A DNA stretch of 64,000 bases from DAINRZ01 sp964634885 (GTDB lineage Bacteria; Bacteroidota; Ignavibacteria; Kapaibacteriales; UBA2268). The translations under genes were made by a program, and so were the position numbers. The notes under the pieces were generated by a model. It made no database searches, was not told where the DNA came from, and worked only from the letters and a program-made list of their open reading frames with translations. Of the stretch, positions 54,377 through 63,582 are shown one piece after another (position 1 is the first letter of the stretch; every line of letters begins with the position of its first letter). The stretch is from the NCBI GenBank assembly GCA_964634885.1, contig CAZWLN010000019.1, positions 1 to 64,000 of the forward strand, written 5' to 3'.

Positions 54377-54934
54377 CTATTTCGAAACATTATAATTACA
54401 TAAATTCCTGGGTCATGTGAAAAATTTGGGGAGAAAGAGTTTAATCTATTATTTTCATTGCCACGAGCTTCAGCTCGTGGACAAGTATTCAATTGGATAA
54501 TCGGCTTTAGTCGTTAGTAATTTCAAACAAAGCTTAGAACATATAAAACTATGTATCCAATCATAAGTTTGAATAAAAAATGGGCATGTAAAAACCAATG
54601 GAAGCATCCGATAGGATTGTGGTTAAAACCGGTATCTTGACAAACCGGACCACGAGCTGAAGCTCGTGGCTATTAAATTCACATTTCATTTTTACCTAAT
54701 CCCCAAATAATTAACCAGTCCCAAATTCTGCCGACTCCAATTTAAATATTATATTTTTAACCCGGATATTGCGATCGGAATTGTAAACATCATATAATAA
54801 ATAGGTATATAGCAACTTAACGATTTTCCCCTCCTCCTTAGATAAGGAGGGGCAGGGGTGGTTGGATATATCGTGTTTTTGGGGGTCTAATGCACAATCC
54901 GGGTTTAAATACAAAACAGGGCTATATAGACTGT
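54377..54934. repeat. Gene-free region with an inverted REP pair
   Basis: CCACGAGCTTCAGCTCGTGG at 54461-54480 and its exact reverse complement at 54650-54669 face each other across 169 bp. A further palindrome, CTCCTTA/TAAGGAG at 54834-54849, resembles the C-rich repeats elsewhere in the window. The 558-bp stretch holds no gene that I can support. REP pairs of this sort are usually dispersed by RAYT (Y1) transposases, but none is encoded here. Confidence 0.8.
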
Positions 54935-55615
54935 TTATTCAATCCTCGAATCGGGTTCTGTCAACGCTTTCCCGGAATTGACATCGGACATGGCACGAGG
55001 GATGCCGTTCCTTACAATGTATTCCAGGGCAGTAACAGCATTGCCGATCATCGATTGAAGCCCGGGCGCTTCTTCTTCAGTGAAATTGGAAAGGACATAG
55101 TCCACCATGCCGCCGGGCGGGAAGTTTTTACCGATGCCGCAGCGCAGGCGTGCAAATTCCTGTGTTTCAAGGTGATCCTGGACGGAGCTGACGCCGTTGT
55201 GGCCGCCGTCGCTGCCGCCTGTCCGGAGGTGTATCTTTCCGACCGGGAAATTGTACTCGTCGAGGATGACGACGATCCTGTCCGGACAAATGCCGTATGT
55301 CCTGCAAATGTTGGCGACAGCTTCTCCGGAGTTGTTCATGTAAGTCACGGGCATGGCTGCAAGTACAGCTTTTCCTTCAATCCTCAGGGGCGCCAGGAGG
55401 GCAGACTGCATCAGAGGCACGGGGTCCTTGCGGTACTTACGGCAGAGTTCTGCAATTACCATCCAGCCGATGTTGTGGCGGGTGTTGGCGTATCTGCTGC
55501 CAGGGTTGCCTAATCCTACGAATAAATAATCGGTATTCTTCTTCATCGCTTCGAATTCCTGGTTGAGCTTTGTGTCAATGCTGAACGGGTTGAACAGCCT
55601 CCTTAAAAATCCCAT
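54935..55615 (-). CDS. pth: Peptidyl-tRNA hydrolase
   Basis: Releases tRNA from peptidyl-tRNA dropped by ribosomes. Seen: FVGLGNPGSRYANTRHNIGW with the catalytic His (the His of TRHNIG), VTYMNNSGEAV, LDEYNFPVGKIHLRTGGSDGGHNGVSSV and the conserved RLRCGIG. An N-terminal extension of about 25 residues (MGFLRRLFNPF...) precedes the family start at MKKNTDYLF. The start is ATG 55615, whose bases overlap the trmB stop (TGATG). An internal ATG at residue 24 would give the usual length, but it has no better site. Operon with trmB; housekeeping role. Confidence 0.93.
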   Translation of the reverse strand: MGFLRRLFNPFSIDTKLNQEFEAMKKNTDYLFVGLGNPGSRYANTRHNIGWMVIAELCRKYRKDPVPLMQSALLAPLRIEGKAVLAAMPVTYMNNSGEAVANICRTYGICPDRIVVILDEYNFPVGKIHLRTGGSDGGHNGVSSVQDHLETQEFARLRCGIGKNFPPGGMVDYVLSNFTEEEAPGLQSMIGNAVTALEYIVRNGIPRAMSDVNSGKALTEPDSRIE

Positions 55616-56292
55616 CAATGTTTCCTGCCTGCTATTATCCTGTAAACCGGAAGTCCGACCTCAAAGCAGAATCTCTCTTTGTTGGTAACCGGCAGGTCCC
55701 ACTCTTCCCTTTCAACCTGACGCCAGTCGAAACTGCCGTTCTCTTTGAGTAATTTTTGGTGATAGTCATGAACTTCCTGAACATCGGTCGCCAGGTACAG
55801 CCTTCCGTTGTCCGAAAGTATCCTTTGAACTTCGGACAGGAAATCGGGATTGTAAGCCCTGCGTTTAAGATGCTTGGTCTTGGGCCAGGGGTCCGGAAAA
55901 AGGTAAAAAATGTTGTCAATGGAAGATGAATCAATGAAATGGAGGCCGTTAACAACACTGTACCAGAGTGCGGCACAGTTGGAGATATTCTCGCCACGGG
56001 CTACTTCATTAATCCAACCGACTACCGGCCGGCGTATCTCAATGCCAAGGATATTAGAATCCGGGTGTTCGTAAGCATAGTTTAGCAGAAAGATGCCCTT
56101 GCCGCAGCCAATATCTAAGTTCTTCGGAGCCATGGCGTCATAGAAAAGTGTCTTCCAGTCCATCTTTTCAAACACAGGCGGGTAATAGCCCGATTTGTCC
56201 TTAAGCTCTGCGAGAGGAAAATAGAGGTTCGGAGCTGTGTGGTGCCTCATCCTTTTCGGCAGCGGGTATTTATTATTGTCGATTTCCATCAT
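55615..56292 (-). CDS. trmB: tRNA (guanine-N7-)-methyltransferase
   Basis: Makes m7G46 in the variable loop of many tRNAs using SAM. A 225-aa Rossmann methyltransferase: SAM site DIGCGKGIFLLNYA near 60, acidic IEIRRPVVGW near 85, and the TrmB signature FPDPWPKTKHLKRR near 130, with the C-terminal TNKE near 205. The start is ATG 56292, in a Met-Met pair. It is followed directly by pth in the same operon. Confidence 0.95.
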   Translation of the reverse strand: MMEIDNNKYPLPKRMRHHTAPNLYFPLAELKDKSGYYPPVFEKMDWKTLFYDAMAPKNLDIGCGKGIFLLNYAYEHPDSNILGIEIRRPVVGWINEVARGENISNCAALWYSVVNGLHFIDSSSIDNIFYLFPDPWPKTKHLKRRAYNPDFLSEVQRILSDNGRLYLATDVQEVHDYHQKLLKENGSFDWRQVEREEWDLPVTNKERFCFEVGLPVYRIIAGRKH

Positions 56293-56379
56293 TATAATCC
56301 GTAATACTTCCCGATGTATTCTTTGTTTTGTCTGTTTAATATTTGTGAATTGCTGTTCGTCATTGCCGTGGCTTCGTGT

Positions 56380-56955
56380 TTAAAACAGGCTGTCGTACAG
56401 GTGCATATGTTCGAAAACGATGTTCAGTCCGATGAGTATCAGGATTATGCCGCCGAAAGCCGTTACCTTGCTGCCGAAATGCAGGGAGATGGTCTCTCCG
56501 AGTTTAATACCGACAAGGGACATCGAAGCGGCGACAATGCCGATAATGATGCTGGGAATGAAGATCGCCCCGTTGAGGAGGCCGATGCCGAAGCCGACAG
56601 CAAGCGCGTCGATGCTGGTGGCAATGGACAGGCTTACAAGGGTAATCCCTTTTGAAATATCCCTGTTGACAAGGTCTGAGCTTTTGCTTACTGCATCGAA
56701 TATCATCTTTGCGCCGATTGCTATCAGTATGGCACAAGCTACCCAGTGGTCCCAGTTCTCAATCAGCGAGACAATGCGGCTGCCGGCAAACCATCCGAGA
56801 ATCGGCATAAAAAACTGGAAAAGGCCGAAGTGGAAAGAAAGCCTGAACTTCTGCCTGTTTGTAGCCCTGCCGAAATAGGCGCCTGCTGAAAACGACACTG
56901 CGAAGGCGTCGATTGCAAGAGCGAAAGCTATTAATATTATTTCTAAATATCCCAT
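56380..56955 (-). CDS. mntP: Manganese efflux pump MntP-type
   Basis: A 191-aa inner-membrane protein with six hydrophobic segments in two repeats (each with a D-A-[FL]-A-V motif: IDAFAVSFSAGAYFG near 15, IDALAVGFGIG near 116), the MntP/DUF204 signature of acidic residues in the membrane. MntP exports Mn2+ in E. coli. I searched the upstream 140 bp for the yybP-ykoY manganese riboswitch core and did not see it. The gene stands between trmB (88-bp gap) and a small lipoprotein gene. Confidence 0.92.
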   Translation of the reverse strand: MGYLEIILIAFALAIDAFAVSFSAGAYFGRATNRQKFRLSFHFGLFQFFMPILGWFAGSRIVSLIENWDHWVACAILIAIGAKMIFDAVSKSSDLVNRDISKGITLVSLSIATSIDALAVGFGIGLLNGAIFIPSIIIGIVAASMSLVGIKLGETISLHFGSKVTAFGGIILILIGLNIVFEHMHLYDSLF

Positions 56956-57042
56956 TCAACTTATTCATTTTCTACAAAAAAAGCGAGTACAAAATTAAAA
57001 TATTTTGAGGAATATCGGTCTAAATGTCATAAAAATAATGTT

Positions 57043-57062
57043 AAGGCACAAGTCTGTGCCTT
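57043..57062 (-). terminator. Hairpin after the small lipoprotein gene
   Basis: AAGGCACA (57043-57050) pairs perfectly with TGTGCCTT (57055-57062) around AGTC. On the minus strand it is followed by an A/T-rich run with TTTTT. Confidence 0.55.
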
Positions 57063-57093
57063 GTGAAGGTGTCTCCCGAAACCGTCAACAGCT

Positions 57094-57339
57094 TTACTCG
57101 GGCGGCTTGTCTAAGTAAATCACCGTAGTGTCGGAAAAACGGGGTTTCAGCTTCTCTACCTGCGCGGATTCCTTGCTCGTAGTGATTTTTCCCGACGCCT
57201 TCTTTTCCTGGGCTGCTTTCTCAGTCTTTGCCGGCGCTTTGGCGCCCGTGGACTTCCTTACCCTTACAGGAGAACAGGCTACTGCTGCAATCGTCAGGAT
57301 AATCAAGAGCATTTTCAGATATTTAACATATATTATCAT
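57094..57339 (-). CDS. Small hypothetical lipoprotein
   Basis: An 81-aa product: a hydrophobic signal ending in a lipobox (TIAAVAC, Cys near residue 22), then a Lys/Ala/Glu-rich, low-complexity region (GAKAPAKTEKAAQEKKASGK) ending SDTTVIYLDKPPE. Start ATG 57339; the internal Met at residue 10 would also give a proper lipoprotein signal. No known domain. Its promoter region is shared, divergently, with aroA. Function unknown; similar small lipoproteins are common next to aro genes only by chance. Confidence 0.6.
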   Translation of the reverse strand: MIIYVKYLKMLLIILTIAAVACSPVRVRKSTGAKAPAKTEKAAQEKKASGKITTSKESAQVEKLKPRFSDTTVIYLDKPPE

Positions 57340-57341
57340 TT

Positions 57342-57358
57342 TATATTTGATAATTTTG
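57342..57358 (+). promoter_or_regulatory. Two candidate TAnnTTTG elements before aroA
   Basis: TATATTTG at 57342-57349 and TAATTTTG at 57351-57358, 57-66 bp before the aroA start, lie in the gap shared with the divergent lipoprotein gene. Confidence 0.3.
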
Positions 57359-57414
57359 TTAATAATATTTTAATTGCAACTTAATATTTTATCAGATTAA
57401 TCCAAAGTAAAACA

Positions 57415-58677
57415 TTGGATATAAAAATAACGCCATCGGAAATATTGGGAACTGTGCAGGCGCCGCCGTCGAAGAGCATGACGATCAGGATGTATGCGGC
57501 CGGCCTGCTTGCCCGCGGTACAACCACCGTGGTTAACTGTTCCCGTTGCAGCGATGCATACAATGCCCTGAAAATTGTAGAAGCCTTTGGTGCAGACACC
57601 ATCGACGAGGGGGACATTGTGACCGTTAACAGCAGCGGCCTGCTGAGCCCTGCTGAGATCGACTGCGGCGAATCCGCCCTGAACGCACGCCTGTTCGGAA
57701 TAATCGGCCTTCTGGGCAGAAAAAGATTCGTGCTTAACGGAAGCGGTACCCTTCTTAACAGGAAACTCGGCGACCTCCAGCTGCTCTACCTGCAAATCGG
57801 TGCAATGTGCAGTTCCACCGCGGGGCGTCTTCCTTTCACAGTAGAAGGGACACTCGAAGGGGGTGATTATATGTTCGACGGCTCCTCCGGTTCCCAGGCA
57901 CTGTCGGGGCTGCTTTTCACGCTGCCGTTGGCAGGCTCGGATTCCTACATCCGCCTTCAGAATATTACAAGCAAGCCATATATCGACATGACACTCGACG
58001 TCCTGAAGAAATTCGGCATTGCCATTGAAAATAATAATTACAGGTACATATATATCAAAGCTTCCCAGGAATACAGGAACAGCACCGTCGTTGCCGAGGG
58101 AGACTGGAGCGGGGCTGCTGCCGTCCTGGCAGCGGGAGCTGTCGGCGGCAGGGCTGAACTGACCGGGTTAAACCTCAATTCACTCCAGGGAGATAAGAAT
58201 GTACTGGACGCTCTTGCAATGGCCGGCGCACGGATTGCCACAGATAATGACAGGGTAATCTCGGAAAAGGGCAGTTTAACGGCTTTCGAATTTGATTTCA
58301 CTGACACTCCCGATCTGTTTCCACCCCTGATTGTACTGGCTTGCTGCTGCAAAGGCGACAGCGTCTTCTCAGGAACGGACAGGCTAAGGTTCAAAGAAAG
58401 CAACCGTGTTGCCGCACTGGTGGAAGAGCTTACGAAGATGGGCGCTTCATTTGTGAAAGAACCCGGAAGGCTTATTGTCCGCGGGGGAACTGCTTTGGGC
58501 GCTGCGGACGTCTCCTCACACAACGACCACAGGCTGGCAATGGCGCTGATGGTCGCAGCTTCCATGGCAAAAGGCACGACGGTGGTCAGGGGTGTGGAGT
58601 GTCTTGATAAATCCTGGCCCGGATTTATCGACGATTTCGGCTCGCTTATTAATTACAATTACAAGATAGAACTATGA
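57415..58677 (+). CDS. aroA: 3-phosphoshikimate 1-carboxyvinyltransferase (EPSP synthase)
   Basis: Sixth step of the shikimate pathway: phosphoenolpyruvate plus shikimate 3-phosphate. Length 420. Visible are the N-terminal PSKSMTIR (Lys20), a divergent DCGESALNARLF (~residues 82-93) in place of the usual glycine-rich NSGTTMR, the substrate loop SSGSQALSGLLF near 160, DRLRFKESNR near 325 and HNDHRLAMAL near 370. The start is TTG at 57415. The last four bases overlap the aroC start (ATGA), a coupled operon. The divergent PEP-region sequence is typical of this phylum rather than a sign of inactivity. Confidence 0.95.
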   Translation: MDIKITPSEILGTVQAPPSKSMTIRMYAAGLLARGTTTVVNCSRCSDAYNALKIVEAFGADTIDEGDIVTVNSSGLLSPAEIDCGESALNARLFGIIGLLGRKRFVLNGSGTLLNRKLGDLQLLYLQIGAMCSSTAGRLPFTVEGTLEGGDYMFDGSSGSQALSGLLFTLPLAGSDSYIRLQNITSKPYIDMTLDVLKKFGIAIENNNYRYIYIKASQEYRNSTVVAEGDWSGAAAVLAAGAVGGRAELTGLNLNSLQGDKNVLDALAMAGARIATDNDRVISEKGSLTAFEFDFTDTPDLFPPLIVLACCCKGDSVFSGTDRLRFKESNRVAALVEELTKMGASFVKEPGRLIVRGGTALGAADVSSHNDHRLAMALMVAASMAKGTTVVRGVECLDKSWPGFIDDFGSLINYNYKIEL

Positions 58678-59663
58678 ACACATTTGGCAGAATGATACAA
58701 GTAAGCGTTTTCGGCGAATCGCACGGTGAAGCTGTCGGCGCTGTCATCTCGGGAATACCGGCAGGCATCGCACTCGATGTTGAAGATTTCAGAAGAGACC
58801 TCGACAGAAGGAAAGGCGGCGCCAAAGGTACGACTGCAAGGGCCGAGGCTGATATCCCCCATATTAAGAGCGGAGTTTTTAACGGTAAGACTACCGGGTC
58901 TCCCCTGTTGATCATCTTCGACAATACGGACGCCGACTCAGGAGAATATGCCTCTCCGTCCCATCCAAGGCCAGGCCATGCAGATTTTACGTCCCATGTA
59001 AAATACGGTGGCTTTGCCGATTACCGAGGCGGCGGCCATTTCTCCGGCAGGTTAACGGTGGGCCTCGTTGCTGCCGGCGTAATTGCTAAAAAGATCATCA
59101 GCCCTGTAACCGTCAGTTCAGAATTGCTCGAAGTCGGCGGAAGCACAGATTTCGACGCGGCCATCGACAAAGCGGCAGCCATGAAAGATTCGGTTGGAGG
59201 CCTTGTAAGCTGCCGGGCTGAAAATGTTCCGTCAGGACTCGGAGAGCCATTCTTCGATTCGGTAGAGTCGCTGATTAGCCACATTGTCTTTGCCATACCC
59301 GGCATCAAGGGCATCGAATTCGGCGCCGGTTTCCGCTCAGCGGCGATGATGGGTTCCGAAAATAATGATCTGATTATCGACAAGGCCGGTCAAACGGCAA
59401 CGAATAATTCAGGAGGGGTAAGCGGCGGCGTCAGCAACGGCAACGACCTGGTTTTCAGGGTAGCAGTCAAACCCACACCGAGCATCGGCATTAACCAGGA
59501 AACCACAGACATGAGTACCGGCGGGAAAGTGAAGCTTACGCTTGCCGGCAGGTATGATACATGCATTGCACTACGTGTTCCGCCAATACTCGAAGCGGTT
59601 ACGGCCATTGTCCTGGCAGACCTGATGATGATGGAGCAGAAAGTCCCGAGAGTGTTCCGTTGA
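58674..59663 (+). CDS. aroC: Chorismate synthase
   Basis: Last step of the shikimate pathway; trans-elimination of phosphate from EPSP with reduced FMN as cofactor. Length 329, somewhat shorter than the usual ~360. Signatures: FGESHGEAVGAVISGIPAG near 14, RPGHADFTSHVKYGGFADYRGGGHFSGR near 100-125 and NNSGGVSGGVSNG near 243. It overlaps aroA by 4 bp. The missing length is at the C-terminus, which ends KVPRVFR; the core is intact, so it should be active. Confidence 0.95.
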   Translation: MNTFGRMIQVSVFGESHGEAVGAVISGIPAGIALDVEDFRRDLDRRKGGAKGTTARAEADIPHIKSGVFNGKTTGSPLLIIFDNTDADSGEYASPSHPRPGHADFTSHVKYGGFADYRGGGHFSGRLTVGLVAAGVIAKKIISPVTVSSELLEVGGSTDFDAAIDKAAAMKDSVGGLVSCRAENVPSGLGEPFFDSVESLISHIVFAIPGIKGIEFGAGFRSAAMMGSENNDLIIDKAGQTATNNSGGVSGGVSNGNDLVFRVAVKPTPSIGINQETTDMSTGGKVKLTLAGRYDTCIALRVPPILEAVTAIVLADLMMMEQKVPRVFR

Positions 59664-60518
59664 AGTCTTCCTCGCAATCAACTACTCTTCATCACTTATA
59701 GTAAGAATTCACTGAAGGGGAAAAAACAAGTGTTCTTCACTACTTGTAGTTGGTAGGTAGTAATTGAAAGGTAAATACTCAAATATTCGAGCAACCCCAT
59801 CCCAGCCTTCCCCAAGGGGAAGGAGAAAGAAAACCGGCAATTCTGTTTTTCTATTCTCTCTTTTCTTTACGAACATGATTAACTTGACCACCCCCATCCC
59901 AGCCCTCCCCAAGGGGAATTATTCCCCAAAGGGAATCATTCCCTAAGGAGAATTATTCCCCAAGGAGAGAAGGGGTGTTTCTTCAAGTCCTCCCCTTGGG
60001 GAGGATTTAGGTGGGGTTGAAGAACAACGAGCGTTGAAATTCTTAATCCGATACGCCCGAAAGCCGCATCAACAGAGACGCAAGGCCTTGCGTCTCTACA
60101 AATAATCTCAATAATACGGTCATTTTACCACCATCAATACTATTATGACAATTTTACTCACACTGAATAGCTAAGAGTCAAAATAAATACCTTTTCTTTT
60201 TAAATAGAAAAGGCAACTCAACCGACAGGTTCCGGAAATATATATATCCGTGGGAATATGGACTGAGTGGGGATTGTACACCTATGTCCCAATAATAACA
60301 TAGAATTATGGTATTCTTTTATATGTTATCTTTGTTTTGTTTTGCTGTTATTATATGCTTTAATAGAATTATGGTTCAATAATTGCTATTCCAATTTTAA
60401 ATAAAAAAATTTATATTTTTTAATTTAAATATGTTAATTTGAATTTTATAAAAGGATTAAAGAAATATTACTTTTGAGGAAATTGTTTCTTGAAATAATA
60501 TGATTATTTGAGACTGTA
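59664..60518. repeat. Gene-free region with palindromic repeats
   Basis: 855 bp without a gene. A head CTTGTAGTTGG (59743-59753) resembles that of the 257-bp repeats. Then follow CCTTCCCC/GGGGAAGG (59806-59823), several AAGGGGAATTATTCCCC-like units (59911-59990) and CTCCCCTTGGGGAG (59990-60003), enclosed by CCACCCC and GGTGGGG. A perfect 24-bp palindrome of the GAGACGCAAGG type lies at 60075-60098, and CTGAATAGCTAAGAG near 60164 echoes the tail of the 257-bp repeat. A hairpin CCTTTTCT/AGAAAAGG lies at 60190-60213. The last 300 bp are A+T-rich and probably contain the promoter of the kinase gene. Confidence 0.75.
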
Positions 60519-62141
60519 ATGACAGCAGATAAAGGGATGATATATAGTTTGAAATGTTATGTAATGACACTGTTACTGATAGCAACAGCAGTTACATCCC
60601 CCATTTCTGTCTCAGCTCAGTCACAGGGTAACAGGAAAGTAATAATTACCGAATTGTCGTTGAACGGCAAAACAATCGGTCCTGACCTGTACAATGCCAT
60701 AGTTATCGCTCCCGAAGACTCCCTTGTCTTGAACTACAATTGCCAGGTAGGCCAGAAAGAAGAAACTCCATTCATCTTCCAGGTAAGCCTTGCTAACTCC
60801 AGCGGCGACATCAACACAAAGACTTACAACAAGACATCGCATTTCTACAAAGGCCTGAAAGAAAGCAATTATACCGTCACAATCTGCGCATTCAGCCGCG
60901 AATGGAGAGCCGATTCGGCAGTGCTTCATTTCACTGTTAACAGCAGCCTTGCTCCCGAATTCAAGGCAAGGATGAAACCTGTCGATCAAACTGCTTCCAA
61001 ACCGGATACGACTGACAATAAACAGCAAAAAGAAAATGACAAACAAGCTGACAATGAAGAGAAAAACGGCTCGGGATTCGAAGTGTCGTCTATTGTAATA
61101 GGTGTCCTGATTGGGATAGCTTCCATTTCATGCATAATATTAATTATTGCTTTAAGCAATAGAAATAAATCGAAAAAAACAACTTCTCATAATAAAGGAA
61201 TATACCATATGGGTAATGGCCAGTCCAAACCTTTAAGCAGAGACGAGATCGATAAAATCATTGTAGAGAACAGCAATCTCCGGGCAGAGATAGCTGCTTT
61301 ACGGGGCCAGATCGACGCCATGCAGACAAGGGCGGAAGATTTGAAGAGGCAGAATAATACACTGAAGGAACAGGTTGACAGGTTGTCGGAGAGCCAGAAG
61401 GAACTCCTGGACCTGCAGCAGCAGAAAGATGACCTCTTTGCCGTAATCATTCACGACATTAAGAATCCTGCTGCCCTCATCAAGAGCCTTGTTGACCTGC
61501 TGCGTTCCTATGACCTTACGGCCACAGAGCAGCAGGAAGTCATCGACGACATCATGGAATCTACAAAGAAGATTGTAGCTCTCTCACAGGAGGTTACCCG
61601 GATTCTCTCTCTCGAAGGCACTACCTTGCAGCTTAGCCTCCATCCTACCGACATTAACGAAATTGTGTCTGTCGTTCACAGGAGAAACAAAGTTGCCGCG
61701 TCGGACAAGAGTATCGACATGCAGCTCGAACTGCAACCCGATATACCCGACTCCCTGATGGATGCTAACAAAATCGATGAAGTGCTTGACAACCTGACCT
61801 CCAATGCCATCAAGTTCTCGCACAAGGGGGGCCAGGTGAAGATTAAAACAAAATTCGACGGCAAGGTCATCTATATCGACATCAGCGACAACGGCCTGGG
61901 CCTGTCTAAGGAAGACATTCAAAGAGCCTTCCAGAAGGGTTCCAAGCTGAGCGCTAAACCTACGGGCAGCGAATCGTCCTCAGGTTTCGGCTTGTGGATT
62001 GTTAAAAAACTGATTGAAGCACACGGCGGCAATGTCGAAGTAAAAAGTACCCTGGGTGTCGGTTCCACATTCTCCGTAGAACTTCCCTATATTGACATCG
62101 AACGCAAGGAAATCAAGAAACTACAGAAAGAAAGCTATTGA
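60519..62141 (+). CDS. Membrane-bound sensor histidine kinase
   Basis: A 540-aa kinase. A signal/anchor segment lies at ~13-34. Residues ~38-160 are an exported beta-rich sensing domain resembling the Y_Y_Y domain that follows propellers in hybrid regulators. A second membrane segment lies at ~193-214. Residues ~240-305 form a coiled coil with Gln/Lys/Glu heptads. HisKA has IHDIKNPAALIKSL (His ~311); the ATPase has the N box NLTSNAIKFSH, DNGLGLS and SGFGLWIVKKL. No receiver lies next to it, so the partner is elsewhere. Its 3' end overlaps the convergent lipoprotein gene by 7 bp. Confidence 0.9.
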   Translation: MTADKGMIYSLKCYVMTLLLIATAVTSPISVSAQSQGNRKVIITELSLNGKTIGPDLYNAIVIAPEDSLVLNYNCQVGQKEETPFIFQVSLANSSGDINTKTYNKTSHFYKGLKESNYTVTICAFSREWRADSAVLHFTVNSSLAPEFKARMKPVDQTASKPDTTDNKQQKENDKQADNEEKNGSGFEVSSIVIGVLIGIASISCIILIIALSNRNKSKKTTSHNKGIYHMGNGQSKPLSRDEIDKIIVENSNLRAEIAALRGQIDAMQTRAEDLKRQNNTLKEQVDRLSESQKELLDLQQQKDDLFAVIIHDIKNPAALIKSLVDLLRSYDLTATEQQEVIDDIMESTKKIVALSQEVTRILSLEGTTLQLSLHPTDINEIVSVVHRRNKVAASDKSIDMQLELQPDIPDSLMDANKIDEVLDNLTSNAIKFSHKGGQVKIKTKFDGKVIYIDISDNGLGLSKEDIQRAFQKGSKLSAKPTGSESSSGFGLWIVKKLIEAHGGNVEVKSTLGVGSTFSVELPYIDIERKEIKKLQKESY

Positions 62142-62620
62142 TATTGTTTTTTACAGCCTGCGTTTTCAATCTCATCGAGCTTGTTCAGAAGCTGTGCAAT
62201 TTCAGGATAATCGCGAATCCGGTCGATTACCCTGTTCGCGCTTCGAAAATCCCTGAAACCACATTCGCGGGCAATGTCGTTAAGATTGTCCAGTAACATT
62301 CTTTCCGCGGTTTCATAGTCCTTCATATTAAGGATCCTGTCGGCTTTCTCGGAATAATTGAGGGCAATGGCATCATTAATCAGCTTAATGAGCGCCTTCT
62401 TCATTCTGACGGTTACCTCAATTTTCTCTGTTACATTGTTGGAGTCGGTGAAGTAGAGTACTTCGAGAACCGTGTTGTCGCTGCTGTCGGTATTGACCTG
62501 CCTGCCGCCGAGCTGTCTTGTGCTTTTCACAATCTGCAGCGGTTCTCTCTTGTTTTCAATGCAACCGGCGACCAGCACCATAACGAGCGCAAAAACGGCT
62601 ATATGTCGGTACCTGATCAT
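62135..62620 (-). CDS. Hypothetical lipoprotein, helical
   Basis: A 161-aa product: signal ending in lipobox LVAGC (Cys ~20), then a region with SDNTVLEVLYFTDSNNVTEKIEVTVRMKKALIKLINDA and a helical C-terminal part with Leu/Ile-rich heptads. No domain recognised. It is divergent neither to era nor in an obvious operon, but lies 51 bp past the era stop on the same strand, so it may be the last gene of the era transcript. Its end overlaps the end of the kinase gene. Function unknown. Confidence 0.65.
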   Translation of the reverse strand: MIRYRHIAVFALVMVLVAGCIENKREPLQIVKSTRQLGGRQVNTDSSDNTVLEVLYFTDSNNVTEKIEVTVRMKKALIKLINDAIALNYSEKADRILNMKDYETAERMLLDNLNDIARECGFRDFRSANRVIDRIRDYPEIAQLLNKLDEIENAGCKKQYQ

Positions 62621-62671
62621 TATAATTGGCTGAGATTATTTAGGATGATTTCATTCATTGCCATGCTTTTT

Positions 62672-63574
62672 TCAATAACCAAGCTGCCTTAATATCGACG
62701 GATTGTTTCTCCAGTTGTTCCTTACCTTCACGAATAGTTCGAGGTAAACTTCTTCGTCGAGGTAGCTTTCAATCTCTAAGCGGGCTTTCTCGCCAATCTT
62801 CTTAAGCATGGAAGCGTGGGAGCCGATGATTATCTTCTTCTGGCTTTCCTTTTCTACGAGTATATCGGCGGAGATATACCATTTGCCTGTTTCACGTTCC
62901 CTGAAGTCAGTGATGAGGACTTCGGTCGAGTAAGGTATCTCTTCCCTGAATATGTAAAAGACAGCCTCCCTGATCATTTCGGAGACGAAGAATCTCTGGG
63001 GCATGGTGCTCAGGTCTTCCTCGTCATAGAGGAAATTGCCTTCAGGTATATATTTTTTCATTGTGTCGATGAAGACATCTACATTTGTACCTTTAACGGC
63101 ACAAGTAGCAATGTATTCATCGAAAGTGCCGGTTTTGTTGAATTCGGCGATTATCGGCAGAACATACTTGACATCCTTGAGCAGGTCAATCTTGTTTATT
63201 ACAAGTATTTTCGGTTTCCGAACCTGGTTCAGGATGGTAAGAAATTCGTCGGAGAAGCAAGCAGAAGGACTTTTGTATTTTGCGGCGTCGATGATGGCAC
63301 AGATGGCGTCGGCGTCTTTGACGGCTTCCCTGATGTAATCGAGCATGGACTCGTGCATCTCGTACTTTGGCTTGAGAATCCCGGGAGTATCGACAAAAGC
63401 AATTTGTGTGTCGCCGGTCGTGTAAATGCCGAGAATGCGCTTGCGCGTGGTCTGGGGTTTTGGAGTCACGATGGACAACCTGACACCGAGGATAGAATTC
63501 AATAGAGTTGATTTACCGGAATTGGGTTTACCGATAATAGCCACAACTCCGGATCTGGTTTTAACGTTGTCCAT
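62672..63574 (-). CDS. era: GTPase Era
   Basis: Essential GTPase that binds 16S rRNA and helps mature the small ribosomal subunit. 300 aa, normal. G1 GKPNSGKST (residues 15-23), G3 DTPG, G4 NKID, and the C-terminal KH domain with GSHASMLKKIGEKARLEIESYLDEEVYLELFVKV. It lies 8 bp after the DUF3098 gene, so the two are probably co-transcribed, with the lipoprotein gene at 62135-62620 possibly also. Confidence 0.97.
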   Translation of the reverse strand: MDNVKTRSGVVAIIGKPNSGKSTLLNSILGVRLSIVTPKPQTTRKRILGIYTTGDTQIAFVDTPGILKPKYEMHESMLDYIREAVKDADAICAIIDAAKYKSPSACFSDEFLTILNQVRKPKILVINKIDLLKDVKYVLPIIAEFNKTGTFDEYIATCAVKGTNVDVFIDTMKKYIPEGNFLYDEEDLSTMPQRFFVSEMIREAVFYIFREEIPYSTEVLITDFRERETGKWYISADILVEKESQKKIIIGSHASMLKKIGEKARLEIESYLDEEVYLELFVKVRNNWRNNPSILRQLGY

Positions 63575-63582
63575 AGTTTGAA

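Noticed and set aside
54890..55513. 207-aa plus-strand frame opposite pth
   Set aside because: Antisense shadow of a clear housekeeping gene.
56956..57093. Manganese (yybP-ykoY) riboswitch before mntP
   Set aside because: Looked for because of the gene; no conserved core sequence is visible.
62888..62897. Half parS site TGTTTCACGT inside era
   Set aside because: The other half does not match, and the bases are explained by the coding sequence.
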